Shown here: piece by piece, positions 1-11,608 of the stretch | Position numbering within the stretch: the first letter of the stretch is position 1 | Layout: each line of letters begins with the position of its first letter | Position numbers and translations under genes: made by a program | NCBI RefSeq assembly: GCF_008843145.1 | Contig: NZ_CP030265.1 | Coordinates: forward strand, 3,331,001 to 3,395,000 | Source: Skermanella pratensis | GTDB lineage: Bacteria; Pseudomonadota; Alphaproteobacteria; Azospirillales; Azospirillaceae | DNA: 64,000 nucleotides | Direction of reading: 5' to 3' | Notes under the pieces: model-generated | What the model was told of the DNA's origin: nothing | The model's database searches: none | The model's input: the letters and a program-made list of their open reading frames with translations, nothing else

Positions 1-578
1 CCGATGAAGCTGACCATGAACCGGATGTCGGGCTTCACCTCCCTGGCGCCGTCCATGAAGGCGTTCATCAGCCGGTTCACCTCGGGGATGGGGTAGCCGC
101 CGACCATGCCGATGATGCCCGACTTGGACATGGCGCCCGCGATCATCCCGGTCAGGTAGGCCGGCTCCTGGATATAGTTGTCGAACACCGAGAAGTTGTT
201 GGCGACCGGCCCGAAGCTCGACCCCATCAGGAAGGCGGTCTTGGGATAGTCCTTGGCGACCGCGCGCGCCGGCCGCTCGACCGCGAAGGCCTCGCCGACG
301 ATCAGCTGCTGGCCGCCCTCGGCATACTGCCTCAGCACCCGCTCGTAGTCGGTCGCGGCGACGGACTCGGCCCAGACATACTCGATCTCGCCGCGGCCCT
401 CGGCCTCCTTCAGGGCCTTGTGGATGCGGCCGACCCATTGCTGCTCGATCGGAACGGTGTAAACGCCCGCAACCTTGACCTTCGCCTGCGCCAGGGCGGC
501 GCCGCTTCCCAGGGCCGCCGCGCCCGCCAGGGCTCCCGCCACCGCAAGCACGGTCCGCCGCCCGATCATCCGTCCCAT
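1..578 (-). CDS. BMP-family ABC transporter substrate-binding protein, N-terminal part
   Basis: About 192 residues are visible and the gene runs off the left window edge, so its C-terminus is missing. The product begins with an arginine pair and a hydrophobic stretch ending in AALAQA, a signal peptide (Sec or possibly Tat), followed by KVKVAGVYTVPIEQQWVGRI. The segments YPKTAFLMGSSF, YIQEPAYLTGMIAGAMSK and GIIGMVGGYPIPEVNRLMNA are typical of the basic membrane protein (PnrA/Med) family, periplasmic binders that often serve nucleoside uptake. I chose ATG at 578 because GGGGAAG precedes it closely; ATG at 590 and 569 are in frame. Permease and ATPase genes would be expected outside the window. 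The ligand cannot be read from the sequence. Confidence 0.85.
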   Translation of the reverse strand, partial: MGRMIGRRTVLAVAGALAGAAALGSGAALAQAKVKVAGVYTVPIEQQWVGRIHKALKEAEGRGEIEYVWAESVAATDYERVLRQYAEGGQQLIVGEAFAVERPARAVAKDYPKTAFLMGSSFGPVANNFSVFDNYIQEPAYLTGMIAGAMSKSGIIGMVGGYPIPEVNRLMNAFMDGAREVKPDIRFMVSFI

Positions 579-822
579 CGTCTTCCCCATTCCGTCAGCC
601 CCTCGTAACCGGCATCATCGCGCCGGCACCCCAAGCAACCCCCATGCCATCCCGGCCATCAGCGGCGGTACGGGTGTTTCGGGCTGGTACTCGGGTACTC
701 CGGCATGACGATTTCCCGGGCACCGCCTGCTTTCCAGGCGCTGGCGGGCGTAACCTAGCCTGGAAGATGCCGGCACGCTCCCGGCCAAAAGCGGTATGAC
801 CAATAAACCGTCCAGCTCAGCC

Positions 823-838
823 GTCCAGCATGCTGGAC
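823..838. promoter_or_regulatory. Perfect 16-bp palindrome, candidate operator
   Basis: GTCCAGCATGCTGGAC is a perfect 16-bp palindrome, and a further half-site GTCCAGC lies just to its left. It sits in the 292-bp gap between the 3' end of the acyltransferase gene and the start of the BMP-type binding protein gene, both on the minus strand, so it could be an operator upstream of the transporter. No bound protein is known. The rest of this gap (579-870) holds nothing I recognise. Confidence 0.4.
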
Positions 839-870
839 AGGTTAGAAAGCTATGTATACGGCCGGGCCGT

Positions 871-2040
871 TCACGGAACGGCCGACCTGAGTTCCTTGGC
901 GGCAGGAATCCGGAAGGTCGGAAGATCGTTGAAGAACCTCTGCCCCGGCTTCTCGACCAGACGGTAGGTCAGTTCCGCGACGAGGACGACGGCGATCACG
1001 TATGCCAGCGTGAAGATGTCCATCATCCATGCTTCGCCGAACACCAGGACTTCCGCCTCGCCGCCGTCGCGCGCCAGGGACGACTTCAGCCGCCAGCCGG
1101 TCATCTTCTCGATGATGTTGGCCCCCTTCATCATCAATTCGATGCCGAAGCCGTGGATCATGTAAATGGAGAACGAGAGCTCTCCCAGCCTGCGCATGGG
1201 GCGGGTATTCAGCAGCCTCGTGAAGATCCCGCAGCCGGAGGCGAAGACATGGATCACGGCGCCGAACAGCAGCGGCGCGGCCATGCTCGCCGGACCGACG
1301 CCGACCAGGGAAACGAACAGGACCACGGCGACAAGGGATGCCGCCTCGGCCAGGGAACCGAACCGGGAGCCGGTACCGGCCGCTTCGTCTCCGGACCGGC
1401 GAAGCCGACAGACCAGGTGCCCGACGGTGAAGCCGAACAGGCAGCGGAGCACGCCGAACTCCTGCTGGGTGTCCATGTAGGTGGGCGAGAAGGTAAACAC
1501 GGCGAACGCGCCGGCGGTCGCCAGCACGCCCAGCACCACGGCGATCCGCGACCTGAAAGCCAGGAGCCCCACGGCGAAGATGGCATAGACGACGAACTCC
1601 GCGCTGATCGACCAGCTCGGCCCGTTCCACGACATGCCGATGTCGTGGATTCCGGTGGCATGGATGAGCAGGATGTTCGTGACCAGCGACGGAAGCGATG
1701 TTTCACCCGTGAACGGGGCATGGGAGGCATCGCCATACCAGCCGCTCAGCATCAGCTTCATCGTTTCGAGCGCGACGAAGAGAAACAGCACGAAAAGATG
1801 CAGCGGCCAGATCCGGCCGATCCGCCGAACCATGAATTCCGCTGCCGAGCCCCAGTCCAAGATCCTGCCGCCATAGGAGTGGGTTATGACAAAGCCGCTC
1901 AGCACGAAGAAAAAGTCGACGAACAGGTAACTGTTGCGAAGGAACGGAAGATCATAAAGATGCCCGAGCACCGGAAGGTGCATCAGGGCGACCAGGATGG
2001 CGCAGATTCCGCGCCAGCTGTCGAGAGAATGGAAACGCAC
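871..2040 (-). CDS. Acyltransferase 3 family membrane protein (OafA/YrhL-like)
   Basis: A 389-residue integral membrane protein. The N-terminus MRFHSLDSWRGICAILVALMHL carries the LDxxRGxxAxxVxxxH signature of acyltransferase family 3, whose members move acetyl, succinyl or longer acyl groups onto cell-envelope or exopolysaccharide sugars. SYLFVDFFFVLSGFVITHSY is the second conserved block. About ten hydrophobic segments follow, with short charged loops. The start is GTG at 2040, supported by GGAGG six bases upstream. No polysaccharide genes lie next to it, so the acceptor is unknown. Confidence 0.88.
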   Translation of the reverse strand: MRFHSLDSWRGICAILVALMHLPVLGHLYDLPFLRNSYLFVDFFFVLSGFVITHSYGGRILDWGSAAEFMVRRIGRIWPLHLFVLFLFVALETMKLMLSGWYGDASHAPFTGETSLPSLVTNILLIHATGIHDIGMSWNGPSWSISAEFVVYAIFAVGLLAFRSRIAVVLGVLATAGAFAVFTFSPTYMDTQQEFGVLRCLFGFTVGHLVCRLRRSGDEAAGTGSRFGSLAEAASLVAVVLFVSLVGVGPASMAAPLLFGAVIHVFASGCGIFTRLLNTRPMRRLGELSFSIYMIHGFGIELMMKGANIIEKMTGWRLKSSLARDGGEAEVLVFGEAWMMDIFTLAYVIAVVLVAELTYRLVEKPGQRFFNDLPTFRIPAAKELRSAVP

Positions 2041-2216
2041 TGGTGCCTCCGAAGGTTATCGGAAACCGATCCCTGACCGGAACGGCGGTGCACCATGCTT
2101 TTTAAGAAAATGCGCGTAAACTGCTTTTCCGGGAACGGCCCAGGCCGTACCTCCCCTGCGACAAGCGCCGCAAGGAAGTACGTCGCTCAGGATCGCGAAA
2201 GGGTTGTCCGCCCCCT

Positions 2217-3416
2217 TCACGCCGAAAGCGCCGCCTGCCGCTCCCGTCTCGTACCGGCGGCGTACCACAGCGTCACCGCCAGCGCGGCCGCCAGGAACGG
2301 CAGGGCGCCGTAGTTGACCGCCTGCCAGCCCAGCGCATTGAGCAGGCCGGCGGACCCGAAGGAGGCGACGGCGGCGCAGGCCGCGATCGAGGTCTCGGCG
2401 AAGCCCTGCACCCTGCCGCGCTCCTCCGGGCGGTAGGACCGGGTCAGCAGGGTGGTTCCGGCGATATACATGAAGTTCCACCCCACGCCGAGCAGCACCA
2501 GGCCGGCCTGGAAGTTCAGCAACTGCTGGTCCCAGGCGGAGACGGCGGCGCTCAGGCCCAGGATCACGGTCCCCAGAGCCGCGATAGCCGGCGCTCCCAA
2601 GCGGTCGATCAGGCGCCCGGTGAAGAAGGACGGAACGAACATGCCCAGCACATGGGCTCGGATGGTACCGGCCGCGTCGCCGACGGTCAGGTTGCAAGCG
2701 ACCATGGCCAGCGGCGTGGCGTGCATCACCAGCACCATCACGGCATGGCCGACCGCCGCGCTCGCCAGGGCCGCCAGGAACACCGGCTGCCGGGCGATCT
2801 CGGCCATCGACCGCCCCTGCCCCGCCACCTCGGCCGCCTGCGCCTCCCGGGGCGCCATCAGGGCGAGCGGGATGAGCGTCAGGACGCTCAGCGCGGACAG
2901 TGCCAGGAACGAGCCGGCGAACAGCACCGGGGCGAACAGGTCCTTGGTCCACAAGGCCAGCGGCGGCGCGATCAGGGCCGCGACGATGCCGCCGGCAAGC
3001 ACCAGCGAGACGGCCCGGCCGCGCCGTTCGGGCTCCACCCTGTCCACTGCCGCCAGCCGGTAGTACTGGGCCGCGGCCTGGTGCGCTCCCAGGACGACGT
3101 TTCCCAGGCAGAAGATCAGGAAGTCGGCACGGAAGATCCCGACCGCGCAGATCACGCCCCCGGCCGCCCCGGCCAGCGCACCGGCATGGAAGCCCGCCCG
3201 GCGGCCGTGCCGCTGCATCAGCAGCGAGATGGGCCGGGCCAGCACGATGTTCGACACCATAAGCAGGCCCACGGGAAAGGTCGCGAGCGCCGCGACCGGC
3301 GCGATGGTTTGGCCGATCAGCCCGGTCAGCGTGATGCTGATCATCAGGCCGGCCCAGAACAGCGCTTGGCAGACGCAGAGAATCAGGGCGTCGCGGCCCT
3401 CGCGCAGGATCCACAT
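2217..3416 (-). CDS. MFS transporter
   Basis: A 399-residue polytopic protein with about twelve hydrophobic segments and no soluble domain, as expected for a major facilitator superfamily permease. The short basic loop RPISLLMQRHGRRAG lies between early helices, where the superfamily carries its conserved arginine-rich loop, and the central loop APREAQAAEVAGQGRSMAEI separates the two halves. ATG at 3416 is preferred over an upstream TTG because GGGGAGAG stands directly before it. The gene lies 24 bp downstream of the GlxA-like regulator on the same strand, so the two are probably co-transcribed and the regulator may control this transporter. Substrate unknown; export of a small molecule is a guess. 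Confidence 0.85.
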   Translation of the reverse strand: MWILREGRDALILCVCQALFWAGLMISITLTGLIGQTIAPVAALATFPVGLLMVSNIVLARPISLLMQRHGRRAGFHAGALAGAAGGVICAVGIFRADFLIFCLGNVVLGAHQAAAQYYRLAAVDRVEPERRGRAVSLVLAGGIVAALIAPPLALWTKDLFAPVLFAGSFLALSALSVLTLIPLALMAPREAQAAEVAGQGRSMAEIARQPVFLAALASAAVGHAVMVLVMHATPLAMVACNLTVGDAAGTIRAHVLGMFVPSFFTGRLIDRLGAPAIAALGTVILGLSAAVSAWDQQLLNFQAGLVLLGVGWNFMYIAGTTLLTRSYRPEERGRVQGFAETSIAACAAVASFGSAGLLNALGWQAVNYGALPFLAAALAVTLWYAAGTRRERQAALSA

Positions 3417-3440
3417 GATACTCTCCCCGGGCAATGCGTT

Positions 3441-4409
3441 TCAGGCCGCCGGCACCGCCGCTTCGGCCCGGAAATGGCTGCGATAATCCTGCGGCGTCAC
3501 GCCGAGCCGGCGCAGGAAGGTCCGGCGCATGGTCTCGGCCGTTCCGAATCCCGCCGCCTCAGCGATCCGCTCCACCGGGTCTCGGGTGCGTTCCAGGCGG
3601 GCGCGGGCGGCGTCCAGGCGGGCGCCCTCGACGAACTTCTGGGGCGTCGTGCCGGTCTCCCGCAGGAAGACACGGGCGAAGTTGCGCGGGCTCATGCCGG
3701 CGCGGGCCGCCAGTTCCTCGACCCGGAGGTCCGCCGACGGGTTCGCGACGATCCGGTCCTGCACGGCGCGGACCGGCGACCCGGCGCCGGCCTCCGCCAT
3801 CACGTGGCTGCTGAACTGCGACTGCCCGCCCGGCCGCTTCAGGAACAGCACTAGCTGCCGCGCGATCTCCAGCGCCGCCCGGTGTCCCCGGTCCTCCTCG
3901 ACCATGGCCAGCGCCAGGTCCATGCCGGCCGTCACCCCGGCCGAGGTGTAGATGTCGCCGTCGCGGATATGCAGGGCGTCCGGCTCCAGCCGCACCCGCG
4001 GAAACGCCGCTCGGAACTCGTCGCACCGCGCCCAGTGCGTTACCGCCCGGCGTCCGTCGAGCAATCCCGCCGCGGCCAGCACGAAGGCGCCGGAACAGAC
4101 CGACCCGAGCCGCCGAACGCGCGGGCGCATTCCGTGAAGCCAATCATGGACGCGGGGATCCGCGGCAGGCGCTCCGACGCCGACGCCGCCCGCCACCAGA
4201 AGCGTATCGATCCCGCCGGAGACCTCCGCGAAGCCGCGCTCCGCGACGAGCTGCATGCCCGACGAGGTGCGCATCGGGCCGGCCTCCAGCCCGATGATCT
4301 CGACCGGATACCCGGCATGGCAGAACACCTGGAGCGGTCCGGCCACGTCGAGGATCTGGACATCGGGATAGGCCAGCACGGCCATGCGGGGGCGCGGGAT
4401 CGTCGTCAT
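3441..4409 (-). CDS. GlxA-family transcriptional regulator (DJ-1/PfpI plus AraC domains)
   Basis: A 322-residue two-domain regulator. Residues 1-165 form a DJ-1/PfpI (class I amidotransferase-like) domain; Cys105 in GSVCSGAFVLAAAGLLDGR sits at the nucleophile elbow seen in GlxA-type proteins. Residues about 215-310 form an AraC-type double helix-turn-helix, with AARAGMSPRNFARVFLRETG and AEAAGFGTAETMRRTFLRRLG as the two recognition units. The start at 4409 (MTTIPRPRMAVLAYPDVQ) matches the family; a longer frame upstream adds residues without similarity. It is the first gene of a likely two-gene operon with the MFS transporter. The ligand is unknown. Confidence 0.9.
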   Translation of the reverse strand: MTTIPRPRMAVLAYPDVQILDVAGPLQVFCHAGYPVEIIGLEAGPMRTSSGMQLVAERGFAEVSGGIDTLLVAGGVGVGAPAADPRVHDWLHGMRPRVRRLGSVCSGAFVLAAAGLLDGRRAVTHWARCDEFRAAFPRVRLEPDALHIRDGDIYTSAGVTAGMDLALAMVEEDRGHRAALEIARQLVLFLKRPGGQSQFSSHVMAEAGAGSPVRAVQDRIVANPSADLRVEELAARAGMSPRNFARVFLRETGTTPQKFVEGARLDAARARLERTRDPVERIAEAAGFGTAETMRRTFLRRLGVTPQDYRSHFRAEAAVPAA

Positions 4410-4623
4410 GGCGGCAGTATCCCACCACCGCGAGGCTGGCAGCAATGACAAAGAGCCCACGCTTCCTGCCAACCCCAAGGCGCCACCCCGACTTTTCTCG
4501 GACGTCAATCCAATGGCGTAGGGCGGAGTACCGCACCGGCACCCCCACCGGGCGGAGTAGCGGTTCCGGGATTTTTACTACAATGCGCGGAGATGCACTC
4601 GACCAATCATCAATGGGATTGAA

Positions 4624-5061
4624 ATGAAGATCACCGGGCTCCTGCTGTCCACCGCCGGTTTCCTCGGCCTCACCGCCGGCGCCGTCCTCGAGTTCAGCAC
4701 CGGGAGCGGTCTCGACCGGCTGATCAATTACGGACTCGTGTCCGCCCTGCTCGACCATCGCATGCTGATCGTCCTGATCTCCGGCTTCGCCCTGGTCGCG
4801 GGCGCCGTGCTCTACGGCTTCGCGCTGACCCAGGAGGCGCTGGGCCGGATGACCGGAATGATCGGCGCCGCGATCGACGCCCCCGATACCTGCCCGGCGA
4901 TGCCGCTCCTGCTGACCACCCCCGTGGCGCCGCCGGCCGACATCACCGCCCCGCGCCCCGCTCCCGGCGGCACGATCCTGAAGATGATGCCCGAAAGCGT
5001 CGTGCCGGACATCACTTCGCGCGACGGCATCGTGCGCGAGGGCGGCACCCGGGGCGCCTGA
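4624..5061 (+). CDS. Hypothetical small membrane protein
   Basis: A 145-residue protein I do not recognise. It has an N-terminal hydrophobic segment (residues 4-23, signal anchor or signal peptide) and a second one at about 47-68 (LIVLISGFALVAGAVLYGFAL), then a hydrophilic proline-rich tail. Topology would place both ends on the same side. It stands alone, divergent from the GlxA-type regulator, 105 bp ahead of the histidine kinase on the same strand. Codon use and GC content look like the neighbours. Confidence 0.6.
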   Translation: MKITGLLLSTAGFLGLTAGAVLEFSTGSGLDRLINYGLVSALLDHRMLIVLISGFALVAGAVLYGFALTQEALGRMTGMIGAAIDAPDTCPAMPLLLTTPVAPPADITAPRPAPGGTILKMMPESVVPDITSRDGIVREGGTRGA

Positions 5062-5166
5062 TCCCCGGAAGCCCTGCCGTCCCGCGACTTCATCTCGAAT
5101 GTACAGCACCTTTATAGAAGACGCTTCGTGTTGAAAAGGAGTCCCTTAACCATTGTTATCACATGA

Positions 5167-8084
<2,918 letters not shown>

Positions 8085-8214
8085 GAGGCTGACCGCGACA
8101 TAGCCGACCCGTTGCCCGGATACCCGATTTGAACCATCGCCCGTCCTTAATTTCAGCGTTTCGCCATTGCCGTTTCCATGATGATGCCCGGGCCGAGCCA
8201 AAGGGGGTCCGACG

Positions 8215-8859
8215 ATGGGGATTGCTGGGAGAATTTCGCTGTTGCTGCTGGCCGGCTGCATGATCGCCGGGCCAGCAACGGCGGCGGACTTGAAGCAGGC
8301 GGATCGGGCGCCGGTCGGGCGGGTGGTCCGGCAGGAGGGCAGCACCGCGATCCTGCGCGACGACATCCGGTCTCCGCTGCTGATAGGCACTTCGGTCTTC
8401 ACCGCCGACGTGATCGAGACCGGCTTCGCCTCACGGGTCACGGTGCTGTTCAGCGACGGCAGCAGCCTGAGCGCCGGCCCTGAAAGCCGCGTCCAGGTCT
8501 CGGACTACACGATCGACGCGCAGGGAAGGCGGACGTCGGCGCTCTTTTCCATGTTGTCGGGAATCGTCCGCGCCGTGGTCCGCCAGACCGGGTTCGGCAG
8601 CTTCGCGGTCCAGACCGACACGGCGGTCGCGTCGGCCCGCTCGACCGAATGGACGGCCGAGATCACGCCGGCCGCCACCGCGGTGCTCGGGCTGGAGGGC
8701 GTGGTTGAAGTGCGCAGCCGTTCCACGGGGACGGCCGTCACCCTGGCACCATCCCAGGGAACCGACGTGGCGGCAGGACGGGATCCGACGCCGCCCGTCA
8801 CCTGGGGAGCCCCCAGGGTCGACCGCACGCTCCGCCTCCTCGGCCCGGCCTACCGTTGA
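8215..8859 (+). CDS. FecR-domain secreted protein
   Basis: A 214-residue exported protein. Residues 1-24 are a signal peptide (LLLLAGCMIAGPATAA). The body is a FecR-type beta domain: RVVRQEGSTAILRD, TGFASRVTVLFSDGSSLSAG and the segment FAVQTDTAVASARSTEWTAE are typical. Proteins of this kind are found in the periplasm next to CHASE2-cyclase genes. It ends three bases before the cyclase start, so the two are almost certainly translated together, and the FecR protein is likely a partner of the periplasmic CHASE2 sensor. That partnership is inferred from context, not shown. Confidence 0.85.
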   Translation: MGIAGRISLLLLAGCMIAGPATAADLKQADRAPVGRVVRQEGSTAILRDDIRSPLLIGTSVFTADVIETGFASRVTVLFSDGSSLSAGPESRVQVSDYTIDAQGRRTSALFSMLSGIVRAVVRQTGFGSFAVQTDTAVASARSTEWTAEITPAATAVLGLEGVVEVRSRSTGTAVTLAPSQGTDVAAGRDPTPPVTWGAPRVDRTLRLLGPAYR

Positions 8860-8862
8860 GCG

Positions 8863-10935
8863 ATGGGCAAGCATCGGCTGCTCGCAGCCCTCGCAGCCCT
8901 CGCAGTCCCGCTGGTCCTCGCCTGCCTGCGGCTGGCCGATGCCGAACCGGTGTGGCTGAGGGGGCTTGAAGGCCAGAGCCTGACGCTGCGCTATCGGCTA
9001 CGCGGGCCGCTGGAGCCCTCGGGCATCGTGACGCTGCTGATGATCGACGACAGGACCCTTGCGGAGCATGGCCGCTGGCCGCTGTCCCGGCGGCTGATCG
9101 CCGACGCCGTGCGCCGGCTGGCGGCGGACGGCGCGCGGGTCGTCGCGATCGACCTGCTGTTCCCCGAGCCCGAAGCCCCGCTGCCGGCCGACGTCGCCGA
9201 GATCCTGGACGATGCACGCGGCGCGATGACGCAATCCGCGGACGGGCTCGCCGCCCGTATCGGCCATCTGCTGGAAGCGGCCGATCCAGACGGCGACTTG
9301 GCATCCGCATTGCGATCCGCCGGCGTCGGCGTGCTGGGGTTCGCCTTCGCCTTCGGCTCCGATGGCACGGGACCGACAGGCGGCGCATCGCCCGAAGTGC
9401 TCCGCGAAGCGGCGTTCCGCGTGGTGCGGGAGCCGGCCGTCCCGGACCCCCGGGACGGCGACCACCCGGCATCCATCATCGCTCCCGTGCCCATCCTCGC
9501 CGGATCGGCGGCGCTCGGACATGTCACGGTCCGGATCGACGCCGACGGTGTGTTGCGCCATGACCAGTCCGCGATCCGCTTCGGCGACGCCTGGTATCCG
9601 AGCCTGCCGGTCGAAGCGGTACGGAGATACAAGGACCTGGAGGCGGATCGGATGACCCTCCATGTCGGGGCCGGCATCCGGTTCGGCCAGGACTTCGTCG
9701 CCACCGACCGCCGGATGCGGCTGCCGGTCAACCATTACGGCCCGCCCGGCACGATCGAGACCCGGCCGCTGGCCGACCTGCTGGCCGACCGCATCCCGAA
9801 GGGTAGCTTCAGCGACCGGATCGTGCTGATCGGCGCGTCGGCCCAGGGCGTCGGCGACAGCTTCCACACGCCGTTCGGCCGGGCGCTGCCGGGCGCCGAA
9901 CATCTCGCCACCGTGGTCGACAACCTGCTGACGGGGCGGACGCCCGCGGACCGGGCTTCCCTTCTGCCGGCCGACATCTCCGCCATACTTGCCGCCGGCC
10001 TGCTGGGTGCTGCGCTAGGAGCGGCGCTGACGCCGATCGCCGCGGCCCTCGGCACGGCGGCCCTGATCGCCGCCTGGCTCGCCGCGACGGCCGTGCTGTT
10101 CACCACGGCGGGGCTCTGGCTGGCGGTGACCTCGCCGGTGCTGGCGGCATCGCTGGGCTTCGCCCTGTTCTCCGCGAGGCGTTCACAGATCGGCGAGTCG
10201 GCGCGGCGGCTGGCCGAACGGCAGCGGCGCAACCTCATGCGGTATTTCTCGCCCGCGGTCGCCGAACGGCTGATGAACAGCAACAAGCCCGGGCTGGAGG
10301 ACCGGACCCAGCCCGTGACCATCCTGTTCGTGGACCTGGTCGGGTTCACCGGCATCAACGAAAGGCTTTCGCCTGCCGAAGCGATGGACGTCCTGCGCGG
10401 CTTCTACCGGCAGGTGGAAACGGCGGTGCTCGACCGGGACGGCGTGGTCGACAAGTTCCTCGGCGACGGGGCCATGGCCATCTTCGGCATCCCGGAGCCG
10501 TCGCCGCGCGACGCCGCCCAGGCCTTGGCGGCGGCGCGCCAGATCGCCCGAGGCATGGACGGCTGGAACCGGGAGCTTGCGGCCGCCGGCCTGCCGCCGC
10601 TGACGGTGGCCATGGGACTCCATCTCGGACCGGTCCTGATCGGCGACACCGGCGGCACGCGCCAATTCACCTTCACCATAATCGGCGACGCGGTGAACGT
10701 CGCGAGCCGGCTGGAATCCATTACCCGCGAACTGGGCGTCACCATCGCCGCCTCGGACGCGGTGATCGAGGCGGCGCACTCGGCCGCCGGCAGCGCCGCG
10801 GTAGAGGGATTTGTCGAACTGCCGCTCCGGACGTTGCGCGGGCGGGAACGTCCGGTCGGCATCTGGAGCTGGCCGGCTCCGGTTGGAACGGCAGCGCGGC
10901 ACGGCCTGTTATCGCCACCGGACCAGACCCGGTGA
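8863..10935 (+). CDS. CHASE2-domain class III adenylate cyclase
   Basis: A 690-residue membrane cyclase. An N-terminal transmembrane segment is followed by a CHASE2 extracellular sensor (about residues 25-340; VTLLMIDDRTLAEHGRWPLSR and VAIDLLFPEPE are characteristic), then three hydrophobic helices (about 370-435), and a class III nucleotide cyclase domain (about 480-660). Metal-binding Asp residues lie in ILFVDLVGFTG and KFLGDGAMAIFG, and the K of KFLGDG plus the D of IIGDAVNVASRLE are the adenine-specifying pair, so the product should be cAMP. It is coupled to the FecR gene (3-bp gap) and followed after 12 bp by pncC. Confidence 0.92.
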   Translation: MGKHRLLAALAALAVPLVLACLRLADAEPVWLRGLEGQSLTLRYRLRGPLEPSGIVTLLMIDDRTLAEHGRWPLSRRLIADAVRRLAADGARVVAIDLLFPEPEAPLPADVAEILDDARGAMTQSADGLAARIGHLLEAADPDGDLASALRSAGVGVLGFAFAFGSDGTGPTGGASPEVLREAAFRVVREPAVPDPRDGDHPASIIAPVPILAGSAALGHVTVRIDADGVLRHDQSAIRFGDAWYPSLPVEAVRRYKDLEADRMTLHVGAGIRFGQDFVATDRRMRLPVNHYGPPGTIETRPLADLLADRIPKGSFSDRIVLIGASAQGVGDSFHTPFGRALPGAEHLATVVDNLLTGRTPADRASLLPADISAILAAGLLGAALGAALTPIAAALGTAALIAAWLAATAVLFTTAGLWLAVTSPVLAASLGFALFSARRSQIGESARRLAERQRRNLMRYFSPAVAERLMNSNKPGLEDRTQPVTILFVDLVGFTGINERLSPAEAMDVLRGFYRQVETAVLDRDGVVDKFLGDGAMAIFGIPEPSPRDAAQALAAARQIARGMDGWNRELAAAGLPPLTVAMGLHLGPVLIGDTGGTRQFTFTIIGDAVNVASRLESITRELGVTIAASDAVIEAAHSAAGSAAVEGFVELPLRTLRGRERPVGIWSWPAPVGTAARHGLLSPPDQTR

Positions 10936-10947
10936 AGGAAGATAAAG

Positions 10948-11493
10948 ATGACGGAAACCCTGCCCGGCGACATGCCGGACGATGTCGACCAGTGCGTCCA
11001 GCAGGTGCTGGAGACCGCCTGCCGCCAGGAGATCATGATCGCCACCGCGGAAAGCTGCACCGGCGGCCTGCTCGCCTCGCTGCTGACCGATATCACCGGT
11101 TGCTCCCACGCCTTCGAGCGCGGTTTCGTGACCTACACCAACGATGCCAAGAGCGAGATGCTGGGCGTTCCGCCGGCCCTTCTGGAAGACCCCGGCCCGG
11201 TCTCCGAAGAGGTCGCCCGCGCCATGGCCGAGGGAGCCATCGCCAACTCCCGCGCCCATCTCAGCATTTCGATCACCGGCTTCGCCGGTCCCGCGGGTCC
11301 GGACGACGAGCCCGGCCTCGTCCACTTCGCCATGGCGCGCAGGGGATTTCCGACCCGGCACCGGATGGAGCGATTCGGCGACATAGGCCGCGGCGGCGTC
11401 CGCCTGGAATGCGTCCGCACCGCCTTGTCGATGCTGCGCGCGGAACTGGCGGGTATCAGGGGAACTCCTCCCGTCATGGCCGAACCCCGCTGA
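10948..11493 (+). CDS. pncC: CinA C-terminal family nicotinamide-nucleotide amidohydrolase
   Basis: A 181-residue stand-alone CinA C-terminal domain protein. The motifs TAESCTGGLLASLLTDITG and SITGFAGPAGP are hallmarks of the family, whose characterised members deamidate nicotinamide mononucleotide to nicotinic acid mononucleotide in pyridine-nucleotide recycling. Length is usual for PncC without the N-terminal CinA half. It follows the cyclase at 12 bp with its own GAAGGAAGAT ribosome site; the link to signalling is probably only positional. Confidence 0.85.
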   Translation: MTETLPGDMPDDVDQCVQQVLETACRQEIMIATAESCTGGLLASLLTDITGCSHAFERGFVTYTNDAKSEMLGVPPALLEDPGPVSEEVARAMAEGAIANSRAHLSISITGFAGPAGPDDEPGLVHFAMARRGFPTRHRMERFGDIGRGGVRLECVRTALSMLRAELAGIRGTPPVMAEPR

Positions 11494-11571
11494 TCCACCC
11501 CGAAGGGTTAACCTCTTCGCCCCGGTTGACCCTCTTCCAGGCAGGTCTCAGAGTGATTCCGCCGGACGCGC

Positions 11572-11584
11572 ATTGTCGGACAAT
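11572..11584. promoter_or_regulatory. FadR-type (GntR) operator palindrome
   Basis: ATTGTCGGACAAT is a perfect 13-bp inverted repeat of the GT-N3-AC type bound by FadR-subfamily GntR regulators. It lies 24 bp before ATG 11609 of a gene that encodes just such a regulator, so autoregulation is likely. The site overlaps an in-frame TTG that would otherwise be read as the start, which argues for the downstream ATG. The gap before the transporter operon shows only a half-site, GACAAT, near 12433. Confidence 0.6.
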
Positions 11585-11608
11585 TGGACGATCGGGATCA
11601 ACGCCGGG

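Noticed and set aside
796..2076. 426-codon open frame on the plus strand
   Set aside because: It is the antisense shadow of the acyltransferase gene; the product is Gln/Arg/Gly-rich with no domain, typical of GC-rich mirror frames.
11573..11608. TTG start for the FadR-type regulator
   Set aside because: The codon lies inside the palindromic operator, and the extra residues precede the family's usual N-terminus.
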